From Bog-473 sp963817735 (GTDB lineage: Bacteria > Actinomycetota > Acidimicrobiia > Acidimicrobiales > RAAP-2): a stretch of 64,000 nucleotides of DNA. The first letter of the stretch is position 1. Every line of letters starts with the position of its first letter. The stretch is from positions 62,001 through 126,000 of the forward strand of contig CAWFPP010000004.1 in the NCBI GenBank assembly GCA_963817735.1, written 5' to 3'. The position numbers and the translations under genes are program-made. This document shows, one piece after another, positions 19,630 to 28,774 of this stretch. The notes beneath the pieces are model-generated. The model worked only from the letters and a program-made list of their open reading frames with translations, was not told where the DNA came from and did not search any database.

Positions 19630-21555
19630 TCAGGGCTGGCTGCCCTCCGGCACAGGCTCCTCGAGATCAGCCCCAGCGACACAGACCGCATGCCCCGACT
19701 GTATGGCAACGGAGAGTGTCGTGGTCTTCGGGAGCGTCATAGGGACCACGACATCCCCACTTCCTGGCGGAAACTCCACCGTAGAGGAGTTTACCAACGC
19801 CTCAACCCCCGATGAGTGCTCGTAGTGAATCCGAACGAACCAATAACCGGCGGGAACCGTGGACGTGAGAGCGAAGGCACCGACCGGCGGCTGAGCTCTG
19901 GTCCCCAGGCACGGTAGCGCCGCCTCTGATCCGTCATTGGTCACCGCGCGGCTTACCACTCTGCTGACCGCTGGCACCAACGTCCCATCGCTTGTGATAA
20001 CCAGACCTTGACCGGTAGGTGCATCGACCCGAAGGGGCACCAACAACCCGACGGTTGTGGCCACCTCATCATACGGAGCAAAGACCGATGCCTCCACGAA
20101 CTCCGGGACTTCCGTGTTCCACACGAACGGTCTGGCATATTTCGTTTCGGCGAGAGACCAGGAAACACTCGTGTGAGCGACATAGGACCGGTTCTGGGCT
20201 CCCCGGGCGCGAATCGGTGACGACCACATTTCATTGACGCCCAGTGCTGCAGCGGCTACCAGCGCGATTGTGATGACGCATCTCGTCACGAGTGATGGTT
20301 CTCCGCCTCTTCGAAGGGCGCCGTTGGTGCGGGCATGAACTCCTTTCGGAGATGGCCACTCACGGAGCTGATCAATGCTGTTGGGCAGCGACGCAAGCCC
20401 TATCGCGAGAACAAGGATGAAAGGTTGCAGCGTCCAATAGACAGGGTTCACAGCGTACTCTGTCCCGTAATAGGCGCGTCCTGTCGCCGCTACGAGTTCC
20501 AACGCCACAAATCCAGTGAAAAACATCACCCACGCACGCCAGGCGAGGCGACGGCGAACACAGGTGAAAACTACGATCGAGAGAAGAATGGCTTGGGCTA
20601 CGAGCAACGAAACCTGACGCTCCCATTCGTGAGACATCGTCGAATAGTCGAGACCGAGAATCATCGGCGAAAATCCTTGTGTCCATCCCGCGGCGATGAA
20701 TCGAACGAAGGCACTCGGACCCTGAAGCGGCGGAAGGGCATACTCCGAACTGTGGACAGCGCGCCACCCGAAATCGAAGATCACCGGAATGGCGAATGCA
20801 ATCCACTTCCACCACGGTCGCAGCGTGGACGCCACTCGGCTGCGCCACGTAGTCCCAGAAGAAAGGAAGAGTAAGTCGAAGACAAATAGAGTCGAGACGA
20901 ATGTCGAGCTTGCCTCGTAGAACTGAATTCCCAGGGCGAATGCCACAATTGACAACCATAGGTAGCTGCGTTTGCCGCTCAATGAATACTTGAGCAACCC
21001 GTTCAGGGCCAAGATGTCAAAGAGGACAGCCGGCAAACTGTTCAAACCTGCCGTCCACCATTCAAGGGAAGTTGCCAATATTCCGCAGCATCCCGCGCCA
21101 ATGATCATCGCGAGAACCAAGGGACGGTTGCCGAACAGCGATTCCAGCAACCAATAGAACGCCACCATGGTGGCGAAGTACACCAGGGCGATGACGACAA
21201 TGGCCGGCCAACGGGGAACGGGCCGTAGTGAGCCGAGCAGTATGTCCCCGAACTGAAAGGCGGGAACAAAGCTCCCGTAGACGCCTCGTGTTATCGCATC
21301 GCTACTGAAGCCGCCTTGTCGGGCCAAACCAACGAACAGGTAGTCGTCTGCGAAGTATCCCGAAGTCCCAATGAGAATGGCGACGAAAACCGTTTGAACG
21401 AAAATGATCGGCAATACGAATTTCCGAGCTGAACCCCCCCGTCGCGTATCCGTCAATAATTCGTTCCCGACTTGTGGCTGCTCCGTCACAGTACCTGTCA
21501 TAGTCGCGGCCAACGTTAACGCAGCGACGGTGGATGGATAGCCGCGGTCCGACAA
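19630..21555 (-). CDS. Large polytopic membrane protein, probably GT-C glycosyltransferase-like
   Basis: Uninterrupted 641-residue frame; an internal ATG (MTGTVTEQPQVG) 17 codons in is another possible start. After one TM helix (FVLPIIFVQTVFVAILIG) the loop GYFADDYLFVGLARQGG carries a DD pair where GT-C enzymes such as PMT/ArnT keep their catalytic acidic residue. Some ten TM segments follow to about residue 440, then a soluble region of about 180 residues that looks like an extracytoplasmic beta-rich domain. No signature gives the sugar or acceptor. The glycan setting supports a polyprenyl-phosphate-sugar-dependent transferase (inference). Confidence 0.6.
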   Translation of the reverse strand: MSDRGYPSTVAALTLAATMTGTVTEQPQVGNELLTDTRRGGSARKFVLPIIFVQTVFVAILIGTSGYFADDYLFVGLARQGGFSSDAITRGVYGSFVPAFQFGDILLGSLRPVPRWPAIVVIALVYFATMVAFYWLLESLFGNRPLVLAMIIGAGCCGILATSLEWWTAGLNSLPAVLFDILALNGLLKYSLSGKRSYLWLSIVAFALGIQFYEASSTFVSTLFVFDLLFLSSGTTWRSRVASTLRPWWKWIAFAIPVIFDFGWRAVHSSEYALPPLQGPSAFVRFIAAGWTQGFSPMILGLDYSTMSHEWERQVSLLVAQAILLSIVVFTCVRRRLAWRAWVMFFTGFVALELVAATGRAYYGTEYAVNPVYWTLQPFILVLAIGLASLPNSIDQLREWPSPKGVHARTNGALRRGGEPSLVTRCVITIALVAAAALGVNEMWSSPIRARGAQNRSYVAHTSVSWSLAETKYARPFVWNTEVPEFVEASVFAPYDEVATTVGLLVPLRVDAPTGQGLVITSDGTLVPAVSRVVSRAVTNDGSEAALPCLGTRAQPPVGAFALTSTVPAGYWFVRIHYEHSSGVEALVNSSTVEFPPGSGDVVVPMTLPKTTTLSVAIQSGHAVCVAGADLEEPVPEGSQP

Positions 21556-21841
21556 GCGAGGAACGTGCTAAGGCTCGCAGCGATTCGCACTGACAGCCCC
21601 GTCTCTAGTGGGCGACACTGCCTCGATGAGTCATCAGACGAATCGTCTTGCGCCCGAAGGGACGTCGCACGCATCCAACTCCGACCGCGCGGAATCCATG
21701 GTTCCTCCGAGGCTGCCGCGACCGCTCTTCCCGGTTTCGCAAGAGTCCGTGTCGTCTCTCACGACAACCAGTGCGTGGCGGAGGTCGGGTCGGGCGCGTC
21801 AATTTGCAGCGAGCCCGGGATGCCTCGACGGGCGCTGGTCC

Positions 21842-22907
21842 TCAGCCGAGCATGAGCTGTCCATTCTCGTAGTCGAGAATGACCCATGCCGTAGCGCCGA
21901 AGCTGGTCCGAGCCCAAAAGCCCTGTGTGCCCGACATGCTGATAGTGCCGAAGATTCGTCGATCCGATGAGCTGGGGATGGAGCGCCAGGCCCGGCACAG
22001 TCCACGGGCCGCTGTGCACGAGCGGCACGGTGATGACGGAGCAGACGGTGGACTGACGCTGCGCCAGGTCGGTGCCCTGGAGCGGCAGGCCCCGGGCCAC
22101 CAAGGAGGACACAACACTCTGCGAGGAACCGGTGTCCACCACGAACTCGCGCCGCGGACCCCTGGCAAAACCGACGGCCACGCTCAGCGACACGTTGCCC
22201 GCGGTCGGGGTCACCGTGAGCGGGACCGTCGTGCCGCTCTCCCCCAGGGTCAGCGCTGTCGGGGGTGGGCCCTGCGGTCCGGTGTACGGGCTCGTTTCGG
22301 CCAGCGGCGCGCCCTCCGGGCCCGGCAGGAACAGTGCGCCGGCATCGAAATCGACGCGCACCGCTCCGAAGCGGGACAGGACGTCGGACCCGAGCAGGCC
22401 GACAGGCTCGCCTTTCCCGCCCATCTGGGGCAGCGTGGCCGCGGTGAGTTGCTGGGCGGACAGAGCCAGCCCGTCGAGCGACCAGGCGTCCACCGAGACG
22501 GGGCGGGCGGTACCGGTGCACCCGACACCGGCGAACTCGGTCGCAGCACCGGCGCCCGCCAGGTGCAGCCGGTGCGCCAGCCCGGCATCGATGATCGACT
22601 GACCCGCCCCGGTGTCCAGGACGAACGGGTAGGGGCCGTGGTCGCCGATACAGACGTCGACCGACTCGGCCACCTGCCCGGCGACAACGCTCACGGTCAT
22701 CGGCACCCTCTCCGCTCCGCCGGGCTGTGCCGTGGCGCCCGTACACCCGGTGGCCGCCGGGGGGAGGGCGAAGACAACCTGCGGCTCAATGTGCACCGAG
22801 CCGTGTCGCGGCTTTGGCCCGCTGACCACCGCCGCAATCACGAGCACCAGGACGGTGATCCCGATGGCCACAAGCGCGACGACGAGCAGACCCTGGCGGC
22901 CGTGCAA
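21842..22907 (-). CDS. Membrane-anchored tandem retropepsin-like aspartyl protease, frameshift near the C-terminus
   Basis: N-terminal TM anchor (LLVVALVAIGITVLVLVIAA), then two homologous retropepsin-type domains in one chain. Domain 1 has YPFVLDTGAGQSIIDAGLA and ends with GLLGSDVLSRFGAVRVDFDA. Domain 2 has REFVVDTGSSQSVVSSLVA and ends with GLLGSDQLRRYG, then, after a break near 21890, AWVILDYENGQLMLG. Each supplies one catalytic Asp in D-T-G, so the two could form an intramolecular pepsin-like dimer. The location is probably extracytoplasmic. The gene starts 5 bp after the preceding GT2 stop and looks like the last gene of the rmlB-to-GT2 operon. Confidence 0.75.
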
Positions 22908-22911
22908 GGCG

Positions 22912-23791
22912 CTAGCGGCTGACAGCGATGCGGACGGTGGCGATCGCCATGCGCGCCCCGAGCACGAGTACCGCCAGTGGCAGCGCGGCGCGGCGCCACC
23001 CAGTGGTCGTGCGAGCGGTGAAGCGCAGCGCTGAGCGGTGGTGGGCAGCCATCATGCGGTAGGGGTTCTTGGCCGTCATGACACCCTGCAAGTGCGTCAC
23101 CTCCGCCATCCCTGCGAAGCCCACGCCCCATCCGGCGTCGTGGGCGCGCCAGCAGAGGTCCGTGTCTTCCAGGTACATGAAGTAGGCCTCGTCGAAGCCG
23201 CCCAGCTCCTCGAGGGCGCTTCGTCGGGCCATGAAGCAGGAGCCGGAGACCCACCCGGCCGCGGTGATGACGTCCCCTTCCGGAGCGCCGGGGTTGTAGC
23301 GCAAGGTGAACGGGTTCTGCGGGTTGAACAACGCCAGCAGCGCGTGCCCGGCGGCGTCGGTGAACGACGGGAAGTTGCGTACGGAGGGATAGATGTCACC
23401 GGTTTCGTCGAGGATGCGCGGCCCCACGATCGCCCAGGCGGGCTCGGACTCGAGAGCCTGGCGCAGCGCGGTCAGCGCACCGGGGTGCACGACCAGGTCC
23501 GCATTGCAGACGAGGATCCATTCGGGCGGGGTCTCTTCGCCCGCCAACGCAGCTAGGCCGCGATTGACTCCCGCTCCGTAGCCGAGGTTGCGGCCGGGCC
23601 GTACGACCTTGGTATGGAGACTCCGACGAGTCCGTAGGCACACCCTCGAGCGCACCGGTCGCGCTCTCCGGCGCCCCGTTCTCGACCACCACAATCGGTG
23701 TCGCCCCTTCAGCGAGGAGAGAGCGGACGCAGCTCTCGAGCAACGGCCCTGCGTCGTGGTCGACCACGACGGCGCCGATGGAGTCGGGCAC
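22912..23791 (-). CDS. GT2 glycosyltransferase (WbbL/rhamnosyltransferase-like), one frameshift
   Basis: The start MPDSIGAVVVDHDAGPLLES and ATPIVVVENGAPESATGA are in one frame. A break near 23620 joins it to HTKVVRPGRNLGYGAGVNRG, then EWILVCNADLVVHPGALTAL (DxD-like NAD), AAGWVSGSCFMARRSALEEL and YFMYLEDTDLCWRAHDAGWG. This resembles the rhamnosyltransferase WbbL class that works on polyprenyl-linked mycolyl-arabinogalactan precursors in actinobacteria. dTDP-rhamnose genes lie three genes upstream in the same run, so rhamnosyl transfer is plausible. Spacing to the upstream GT2 is 7 bp and to the downstream protease gene 4 bp. Confidence 0.8.
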
Positions 23792-23798
23792 CCGGTGT

Positions 23799-24566
23799 TC
23801 AGTACTCCCGGGTGAAGCGGAATTTCACGAGCGCCCGCAACGCGCTGAAGCCATCCCGCCAGGTGATCTTCTTCCCCTCGTCGTGCTCGCGGCCGGCGTA
23901 GGAGATCGGCACCTCGTAGATGCGATGGCCTCGGCGCAGCACCTTGGCGGTGATTTCGGGCTCGAAGTCGAAACGGTTGGACACGACCGTGAGGCCGTCC
24001 AGCACGCGCGCATCGAACATCTTGTAGCAGGTCTCCATGTCCGAGAGCGTCGATCTGTACAGCACATTGGTCACGAGCGACAGCATCCGGTTACCTATCC
24101 AGTGCAGGGGCATCATGTTCTTGCGTTCGCCGGTGAAGCGGCTCCCGTAGACGACGCGCGCCTTGCCCCGCAGGATCGGCTCCAGCAAGCGGGGCCAGTC
24201 GTTGGGGTCGTACTCGAGGTCGGCGTCCTGAATGAGAACGAGGTCGCCTCGCGCCTCCGCCAGTCCGGTGCGGATCGCCGCGCCCTTGCCCTGGTTGACC
24301 TTGTGGCGCATGACCCGCACGGTCGAGTCCTCAATCGCACCGAGCACCTTGTCGGAGCCATCGCTCGAGCCGTCGTCGACGACGATGATCTGAAGCACCA
24401 CCGGGAGCTCGACGGCCCGCATGCGCCGGATTACCTCGGCCACGGTGGTGCGCTCGTTGAACACCGGCACGATGACCGTCAGCGTCTTGTAGACCCGGGG
24501 TGCGAAGGGCTCGGTGGCCTCGCTCACGGCGGTCACTTCGGTCTCTGTCACGTCTGGCTCCGTCAT
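23799..24566 (-). CDS. GT2 glycosyltransferase, dolichyl-phosphate-sugar-synthase-like
   Basis: Starts at ATG 24566 (MTEPDVTETEVTAVSEATEP). The catalytic core is KTLTVIVPVFNERTTVAEVI, LQIIVVDDGSSDGS, NQGKGAAIRTGLAEARGDLV, LIQDADLEYDPNDWPRLLEP (DAD metal motif), VVYGSRFTGERKN, MLSLVTNVLYRSTLSDMETC and YKMFDARVLDGL. The C-terminal DEGKKITWRDGFSAL region matches polyprenyl-phosphate glucose/mannose synthases. About 255 residues, no TM tail. It lies 7 bp after the uxs gene and 7 bp before the next GT2, in one operon. Confidence 0.88.
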   Translation of the reverse strand: MTEPDVTETEVTAVSEATEPFAPRVYKTLTVIVPVFNERTTVAEVIRRMRAVELPVVLQIIVVDDGSSDGSDKVLGAIEDSTVRVMRHKVNQGKGAAIRTGLAEARGDLVLIQDADLEYDPNDWPRLLEPILRGKARVVYGSRFTGERKNMMPLHWIGNRMLSLVTNVLYRSTLSDMETCYKMFDARVLDGLTVVSNRFDFEPEITAKVLRRGHRIYEVPISYAGREHDEGKKITWRDGFSALRALVKFRFTREY

Positions 24567-24573
24567 GCGGCCG

Positions 24574-25518
24574 TCAGTCTTGCACTCTGTCCGCGAAGTA
24601 CTGAATTGTGCGCTCGATTCCCTCTCGGAGGCCGATCCTGGGCTCCCAGCCCAGCTCACGCCGGGCCAGGGTGATGTCGGGGCAGCGGCGGGTCGGATCA
24701 TCCACCGGCAGCGGCTCGAAGACGATGTCCGACGACGAGCCAGTGACCTCCAGCACGAAGCGAGCCAGGTCGAGCATCGACCGCTCGTCGGGGTTCCCGA
24801 CGTTGACCGGCCCGACCAGCGAGGAGTCGAGGAGGGCGAGAAGGCCCTTGATTTCGTCGTCCACGAAGCACAGGCTCCGGGTCTGGCTCCCGTCGCCGTA
24901 GACGGTCAACGGCTCACCTCGCAGAGCTTGGACGATGAAGTTGGAGACGACCCGTCCGTCACCGGCGGACAGGCGCGGTCCGTATGTGTTGAAGATGCGC
25001 ACAATGCCCACGTTGACGCCATGCGTTCGGTGCATGGCCATCGTCAGGCTCTCGGAGAAGCGTTTGGCCTCGTCGTAGACGCTGCGCGGCCCGGTGGGGT
25101 CGACGTTGCCCCGATAGCTCTCCACCTGCGGATGCACCTCGGGGTCGCCGTAGATCTCGCTGGTGCTCGCCATCAGGAACCTCGCCTCGTGCTCACGGGC
25201 CAGCTCGAGGAGCCGGCGCGTGCCCTCGCTACCCACGGCGAGGGTGTCGAATGGGCGGGCGAGATAGGCCGGCGGCGACGCGGGGGACGCCAGGTTGCAG
25301 ACGGCGTCGACCTTCGACGCGTCGGGCAGCTCGACCTTCTCGCTGACATTCGTCACAACGAGGCTGAAGCGATCGTGACCGATCAGATGCGCGACATTGT
25401 CGCGGGATCCGGTGGACAGGTCATCGAGGCACACGACGGTGTCGCCGCGCTCGACAAGCCGATCGCACAGGTGCGAGCCCAGGAAGCCGGCCCCACCGGC
25501 CACCACGACCCGGCTCAC
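24574..25518 (-). CDS. UDP-glucuronate decarboxylase (UDP-xylose synthase)
   Basis: Extended SDR converting UDP-glucuronate to UDP-xylose. The start is GTG 25518, overlapping the ugd stop by four bases. Motifs: VVVAGGAGFLGSHLCDRLVE (NAD), CNLASPASPPAYLARPFDTL, FLMASTSEIYGDPEVHPQVE, RSVYDEAKRFSESL (catalytic Tyr and Lys), GIVRIFNTYGPRLSAGDGRV and GDGSQTRSLCFVDDEIKGLL. The YGDP.VHPQ.E...GNV(D/N)P.G.RS.YDE.KR string is characteristic of UXS as opposed to dTDP-glucose dehydratases. At 314 residues it is the bacterial UXS size. ugd directly upstream supplies its substrate. Confidence 0.85.
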   Translation of the reverse strand: MSRVVVAGGAGFLGSHLCDRLVERGDTVVCLDDLSTGSRDNVAHLIGHDRFSLVVTNVSEKVELPDASKVDAVCNLASPASPPAYLARPFDTLAVGSEGTRRLLELAREHEARFLMASTSEIYGDPEVHPQVESYRGNVDPTGPRSVYDEAKRFSESLTMAMHRTHGVNVGIVRIFNTYGPRLSAGDGRVVSNFIVQALRGEPLTVYGDGSQTRSLCFVDDEIKGLLALLDSSLVGPVNVGNPDERSMLDLARFVLEVTGSSSDIVFEPLPVDDPTRRCPDITLARRELGWEPRIGLREGIERTIQYFADRVQD

Positions 25519-26830
25519 TGCCGCCCGATCCCCGAGTACTGGAAGCCCATGCGCCGCACGGCGGCTGGGTCGAGCAGGTTCCGGGCGTCGACGATGTTGG
25601 GCTCGGCCATGGCGGCCAGCACGCGGGAGAAGTCCAGCCAGCGGAACTCGTCCCACTCGGTGAGCACCACGAGGACGCGCGCTCCCTCCGCCGCCTCGTA
25701 GGGGTCCGACTGCAGTTGCAGGCCCTGCAGATCGGGAACGTCGGTCTCGGCTTGGACCGTCGGGTCGAAGGCCTGGATGGTGGCTCCCAGGCCGACCAGG
25801 CGATGGGCGATCTGCAGGCTCGGCGAGTCGCGACGGTCGTCGGTGTTGGCCTTGAAGGTCAGGCCCCAGACGGCGATCGTGGCGCCGTCCACCGCGCCAC
25901 CGCATGCCGTCGCCACCTTGGACACCACCCGTGACAGCTGCTCGTCGTTGGAGGCGATGGCGCCGGCCAGCAGCGAGAAGTCGTAGCCCGCCTCGCCGGC
26001 GATGTGGAGCAGCGCACGCGTGTCCTTGGGCAGGCATGAACCACCCCACCCCGGTCCGGGGCGGAGGAACTCGAACCCGATGCGCTTGTCGTAGCCCAGC
26101 CCGAGCAGCACGTCGCGGGCGTCTGCGCCGACCTCCTCGCATAGTCCGGCGAGCGCGTTCACGAAACTCAGCTTCGTCGCCAGGAAGGCATTCGACGCGT
26201 ACTTGATGGTCTCCGACGTCGTGGCGTCGGTCACGATCAGCGGCGCCCGCGTCGAGGAGAACAGGTCTCCGACTTTGGCTGCCGAAAGGGCGTCGTCGGC
26301 GCCGACGACGATCCGGTCCGGGTTGAGGCTGTCGAGCACCGCCGTGCCTTCCCGGAGGAACTCGGGATTGGAGACAACGCTGATGTCGGAGCGGCCGATC
26401 ACCTTCTCGACCATGTTGGCGGAGCCGACGGGCACCGTCGACTTGTTGACGACGATGCCCCGGGCTCCAGCGACGACGCGATCTCCTTGGCCGCGGCCTC
26501 GACGTAGGACAAGTCGGCCGAGCCGTCGGCGCTCTGCGGCGTCGGCACGCACAGGAACACGAACGCCGCCCCGGCCACGGCCTCGATCGCAGAGTCGGTG
26601 AACGAGAGGTTGCCCGCGGCGACTCCACCGGCCACCAGATCGTCGAGGCCCGCCTCGACGATCGGCATGCGGCCGGAGCGCAACGTCGACAGCTTGGACG
26701 GCTCGCGCTCGGCCAACACGACGTGGTGGCCGAAATTCGCCAGCGTGGCCGCCGTCGGCAACCCGACGTAGCCGGCGCCGATCACGGCGACCGTCTGCCC
26801 CTTGGACCGGTCGTCGGTCGAGGGGCTCAC
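25515..26830 (-). CDS. ugd: UDP-glucose 6-dehydrogenase, one frameshift
   Basis: Oxidises UDP-glucose to UDP-glucuronate with two NAD+. GTG start at 26830. N-terminal part: VAVIGAGYVGLPTAATLANF, FVFLCVPTPQSADGSADLS. A break near 26465 leads to GIVVNKSTVPVGSANMVEKV, VVSNPEFLREGTAVLDSLNP, RPGPGWGGSCLPKDTRALLH with the catalytic Cys, and VWGLTFKANTDDRRDSPSL. About 438 residues when joined, the family norm. The start overlaps the rmlD stop and the stop overlaps the uxs start, each by four bases, so translation should be coupled. Confidence 0.9.
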
Positions 26831-27747
26831 GCCGCCGCCTGTTCTGCTCGGAGGGCGGGCACGAGCCGGGCCAGGCCGTCCCGCCAGTCGGGCAGCGCCG
26901 GTAGGCCGCACAGGCGGAGCGCCATGTTGTCGAGCACCGAATACGCCGGCCGTGGCGCCAGGAGCGGCGGGTCGAGTGCGGCGGTGCTGATGGGGAGTAC
27001 CCGCTCGGGGTCGGCGCCGGCCTCGGCCAGCACCGCCCGCACGAAGCCCCACCAGGTGGTGGCGCCACCGTTGGTGGCGTGGAAGATCCCGGGGCGGCGG
27101 TCGAGTCCGAGAGTGACGACTGCGGGCGCCAGGTCAGCGGTGAACGTCGGCGACCCATGCTGGTCGTTGACGAAGCGCAGCTCACCCTCTCCGTCGGCGA
27201 GGCGCAGCGCGGTGCCGACCATGTTGTTGCCGTGGGCGCCGCAGAGCCAGCTCGTCCGGACGATGGTCGAACCCGGCCGGCACTCTCGCTCACCCCCCAG
27301 CTTCGAGGCCCCATAGACCGAGGTGGGGCACGGGGTGTCCCATTCCCGGTAGGGGCGGTCGGAAGTGCCATCGAAGACATAGTCCGTCGACACGTAGACG
27401 ACGTGCGCGCCCACAAGTGCTGCCGCCTCGGCAACGTTGCGGGTGCCGGTGGCGTTGACGGCGTAGGCCGCGTCGACCTCGGTCTCGCAACGTTCGACCG
27501 CTGTGAAGGCGCCGCCGTGCAGGACGAGCTCGGGGCGGAAGGCTGCGAACGTCGTCAGGACGGCGTCACGATCGTCGACCCGCATCGTGTCGATGTCGGT
27601 GGCCAGCACGTCGTGGGCCAGGCCCGGCCGGGGACCCTCCGGCCCGAGCAGCGCGCAGCGACGACCGCCGTCGGGCACGCGCCCCGCCAGGCAGTCGAGG
27701 AGGTCGTGTCCGAGCTGGCCGTTCGCCCCGGTGATGAGGATCCGCAC
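26827..27747 (-). CDS. rmlD: dTDP-4-dehydrorhamnose reductase
   Basis: Reduces dTDP-4-keto-L-rhamnose to dTDP-L-rhamnose. 306 residues, intact. MRILITGANGQLGHDLLDCL (nucleotide binding), VLHGGAFTAVERCETEVDAA, AYAVNATGTRNVAEAAALVG, VVYVSTDYVFDGTSDRPYRE, SVYGASKLGGERE (catalytic Tyr-x3-Lys) and IVRTSWLCGAHGNNMV are diagnostic. Start 3 bp after the rmlB stop. rmlA and rmlC are not in the window and would have to be elsewhere. Confidence 0.93.
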   Translation of the reverse strand: MRILITGANGQLGHDLLDCLAGRVPDGGRRCALLGPEGPRPGLAHDVLATDIDTMRVDDRDAVLTTFAAFRPELVLHGGAFTAVERCETEVDAAYAVNATGTRNVAEAAALVGAHVVYVSTDYVFDGTSDRPYREWDTPCPTSVYGASKLGGERECRPGSTIVRTSWLCGAHGNNMVGTALRLADGEGELRFVNDQHGSPTFTADLAPAVVTLGLDRRPGIFHATNGGATTWWGFVRAVLAEAGADPERVLPISTAALDPPLLAPRPAYSVLDNMALRLCGLPALPDWRDGLARLVPALRAEQAAA

Positions 27748-27750
27748 CGC

Positions 27751-28761
27751 TCAGCCGTCTCCGGCGGCCCAGGACCCCTCGGCAATTGGCGCCCGGGCCC
27801 GCAGCGGCTCCCACCAGTCCCGGTTGGCCGCGTACCACTGCACGGTGTCCGCCAGTCCCTGCTCCCAGTCCACCGAAGGCGCCCAGCCCAGCTCGTTGCG
27901 GAGCTTGGATGCGTCCAGGACGTAACGCCGGTCGTGCCCGGGACGATCGGGGACGATCGTCTTGAGTGACTCCGGCTTGCCCAAGGTGCTGAGAATGCGG
28001 TCGGCCACCTCCATGATGGAGGCCTCGACACCGCTGCCGACGTGGTATGTCTCCCCCACCCGACCCCGGGCCAGTACGGCGTCGATGGCGGTGCAGTGGT
28101 CGTACACGTGCAGCCACTCGCGCCGGTTGTCCGTGCTGGCGTACAGCGTCAGGGGCTGGTCGTCGAGCGCGAGCGCGCAGAAATGCGGGATGAGCTTCTC
28201 GGGGAACTGGTAGGGGCCGTAGTTGTTGGCGCAGTTGGTGATGGAGATCGGCAGCCCGTAGGTCTCGGCGTAGGCCCGGACCGCGTGGTCAGCCCCGGCC
28301 TTCGACGCGTTGTAGGGCGTCCGGGGCCGGTAGGGCGAGTCCTCGTGGAACGCCTCGTCGGCGTCGAGCGCCAGGTCGCCGTACACCTCGCAGGTCGAGA
28401 CGTGGTGGAAGCGGTCCACGCCGGACTGGCGCGCCGCCTCCAGCATGGTCTGGGTCCCGAGGACGTTGGTTCGGAAGAACAGGCCGGGGTTCAGCACGGC
28501 CAACGAGTTGTGCGATTCGGCCGCGAAGTGGACGATCGTGTCGATCCCCTCGCTGCGGAGCGCCTTTTCGGCGGCGGTGGGGTCGCAGATGTCCCCCTGG
28601 ATGAAGACGATCCTGTCCTCGATGTCGGACAGGCTGGGTCGGTTGCCGGCGTAGGTGAGGACGTCGTAGACGACCACATGGTCCTCGGGGTGCTGATCGA
28701 CCCAGTAACGAGCGAAGTTCGACCCGATAAAACCGGCACCTCCCGTGACAAGAAGGCGCAT
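27751..28761 (-). CDS. rmlB: dTDP-glucose 4,6-dehydratase
   Basis: Forms dTDP-4-keto-6-deoxy-glucose. 336 residues, intact. MRLLVTGGAGFIGSNFARYW, DTIVHFAAESHNSLAVLNPG, FHHVSTCEVYGDLALD, YRPRTPYNASKAGADHAVRA (Tyr-x3-Lys), SITNCANNYGPYQFPEKLIP and LYASTDNRREWLHVYDHC are typical of RmlB. First gene of a tight minus-strand run that continues to the aspartyl protease gene near 21842. birA lies 13 bp upstream on the same strand, so the operon may start earlier. Confidence 0.93.
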   Translation of the reverse strand: MRLLVTGGAGFIGSNFARYWVDQHPEDHVVVYDVLTYAGNRPSLSDIEDRIVFIQGDICDPTAAEKALRSEGIDTIVHFAAESHNSLAVLNPGLFFRTNVLGTQTMLEAARQSGVDRFHHVSTCEVYGDLALDADEAFHEDSPYRPRTPYNASKAGADHAVRAYAETYGLPISITNCANNYGPYQFPEKLIPHFCALALDDQPLTLYASTDNRREWLHVYDHCTAIDAVLARGRVGETYHVGSGVEASIMEVADRILSTLGKPESLKTIVPDRPGHDRRYVLDASKLRNELGWAPSVDWEQGLADTVQWYAANRDWWEPLRARAPIAEGSWAAGDG

Positions 28762-28774
28762 AGTGGCGGCAATA

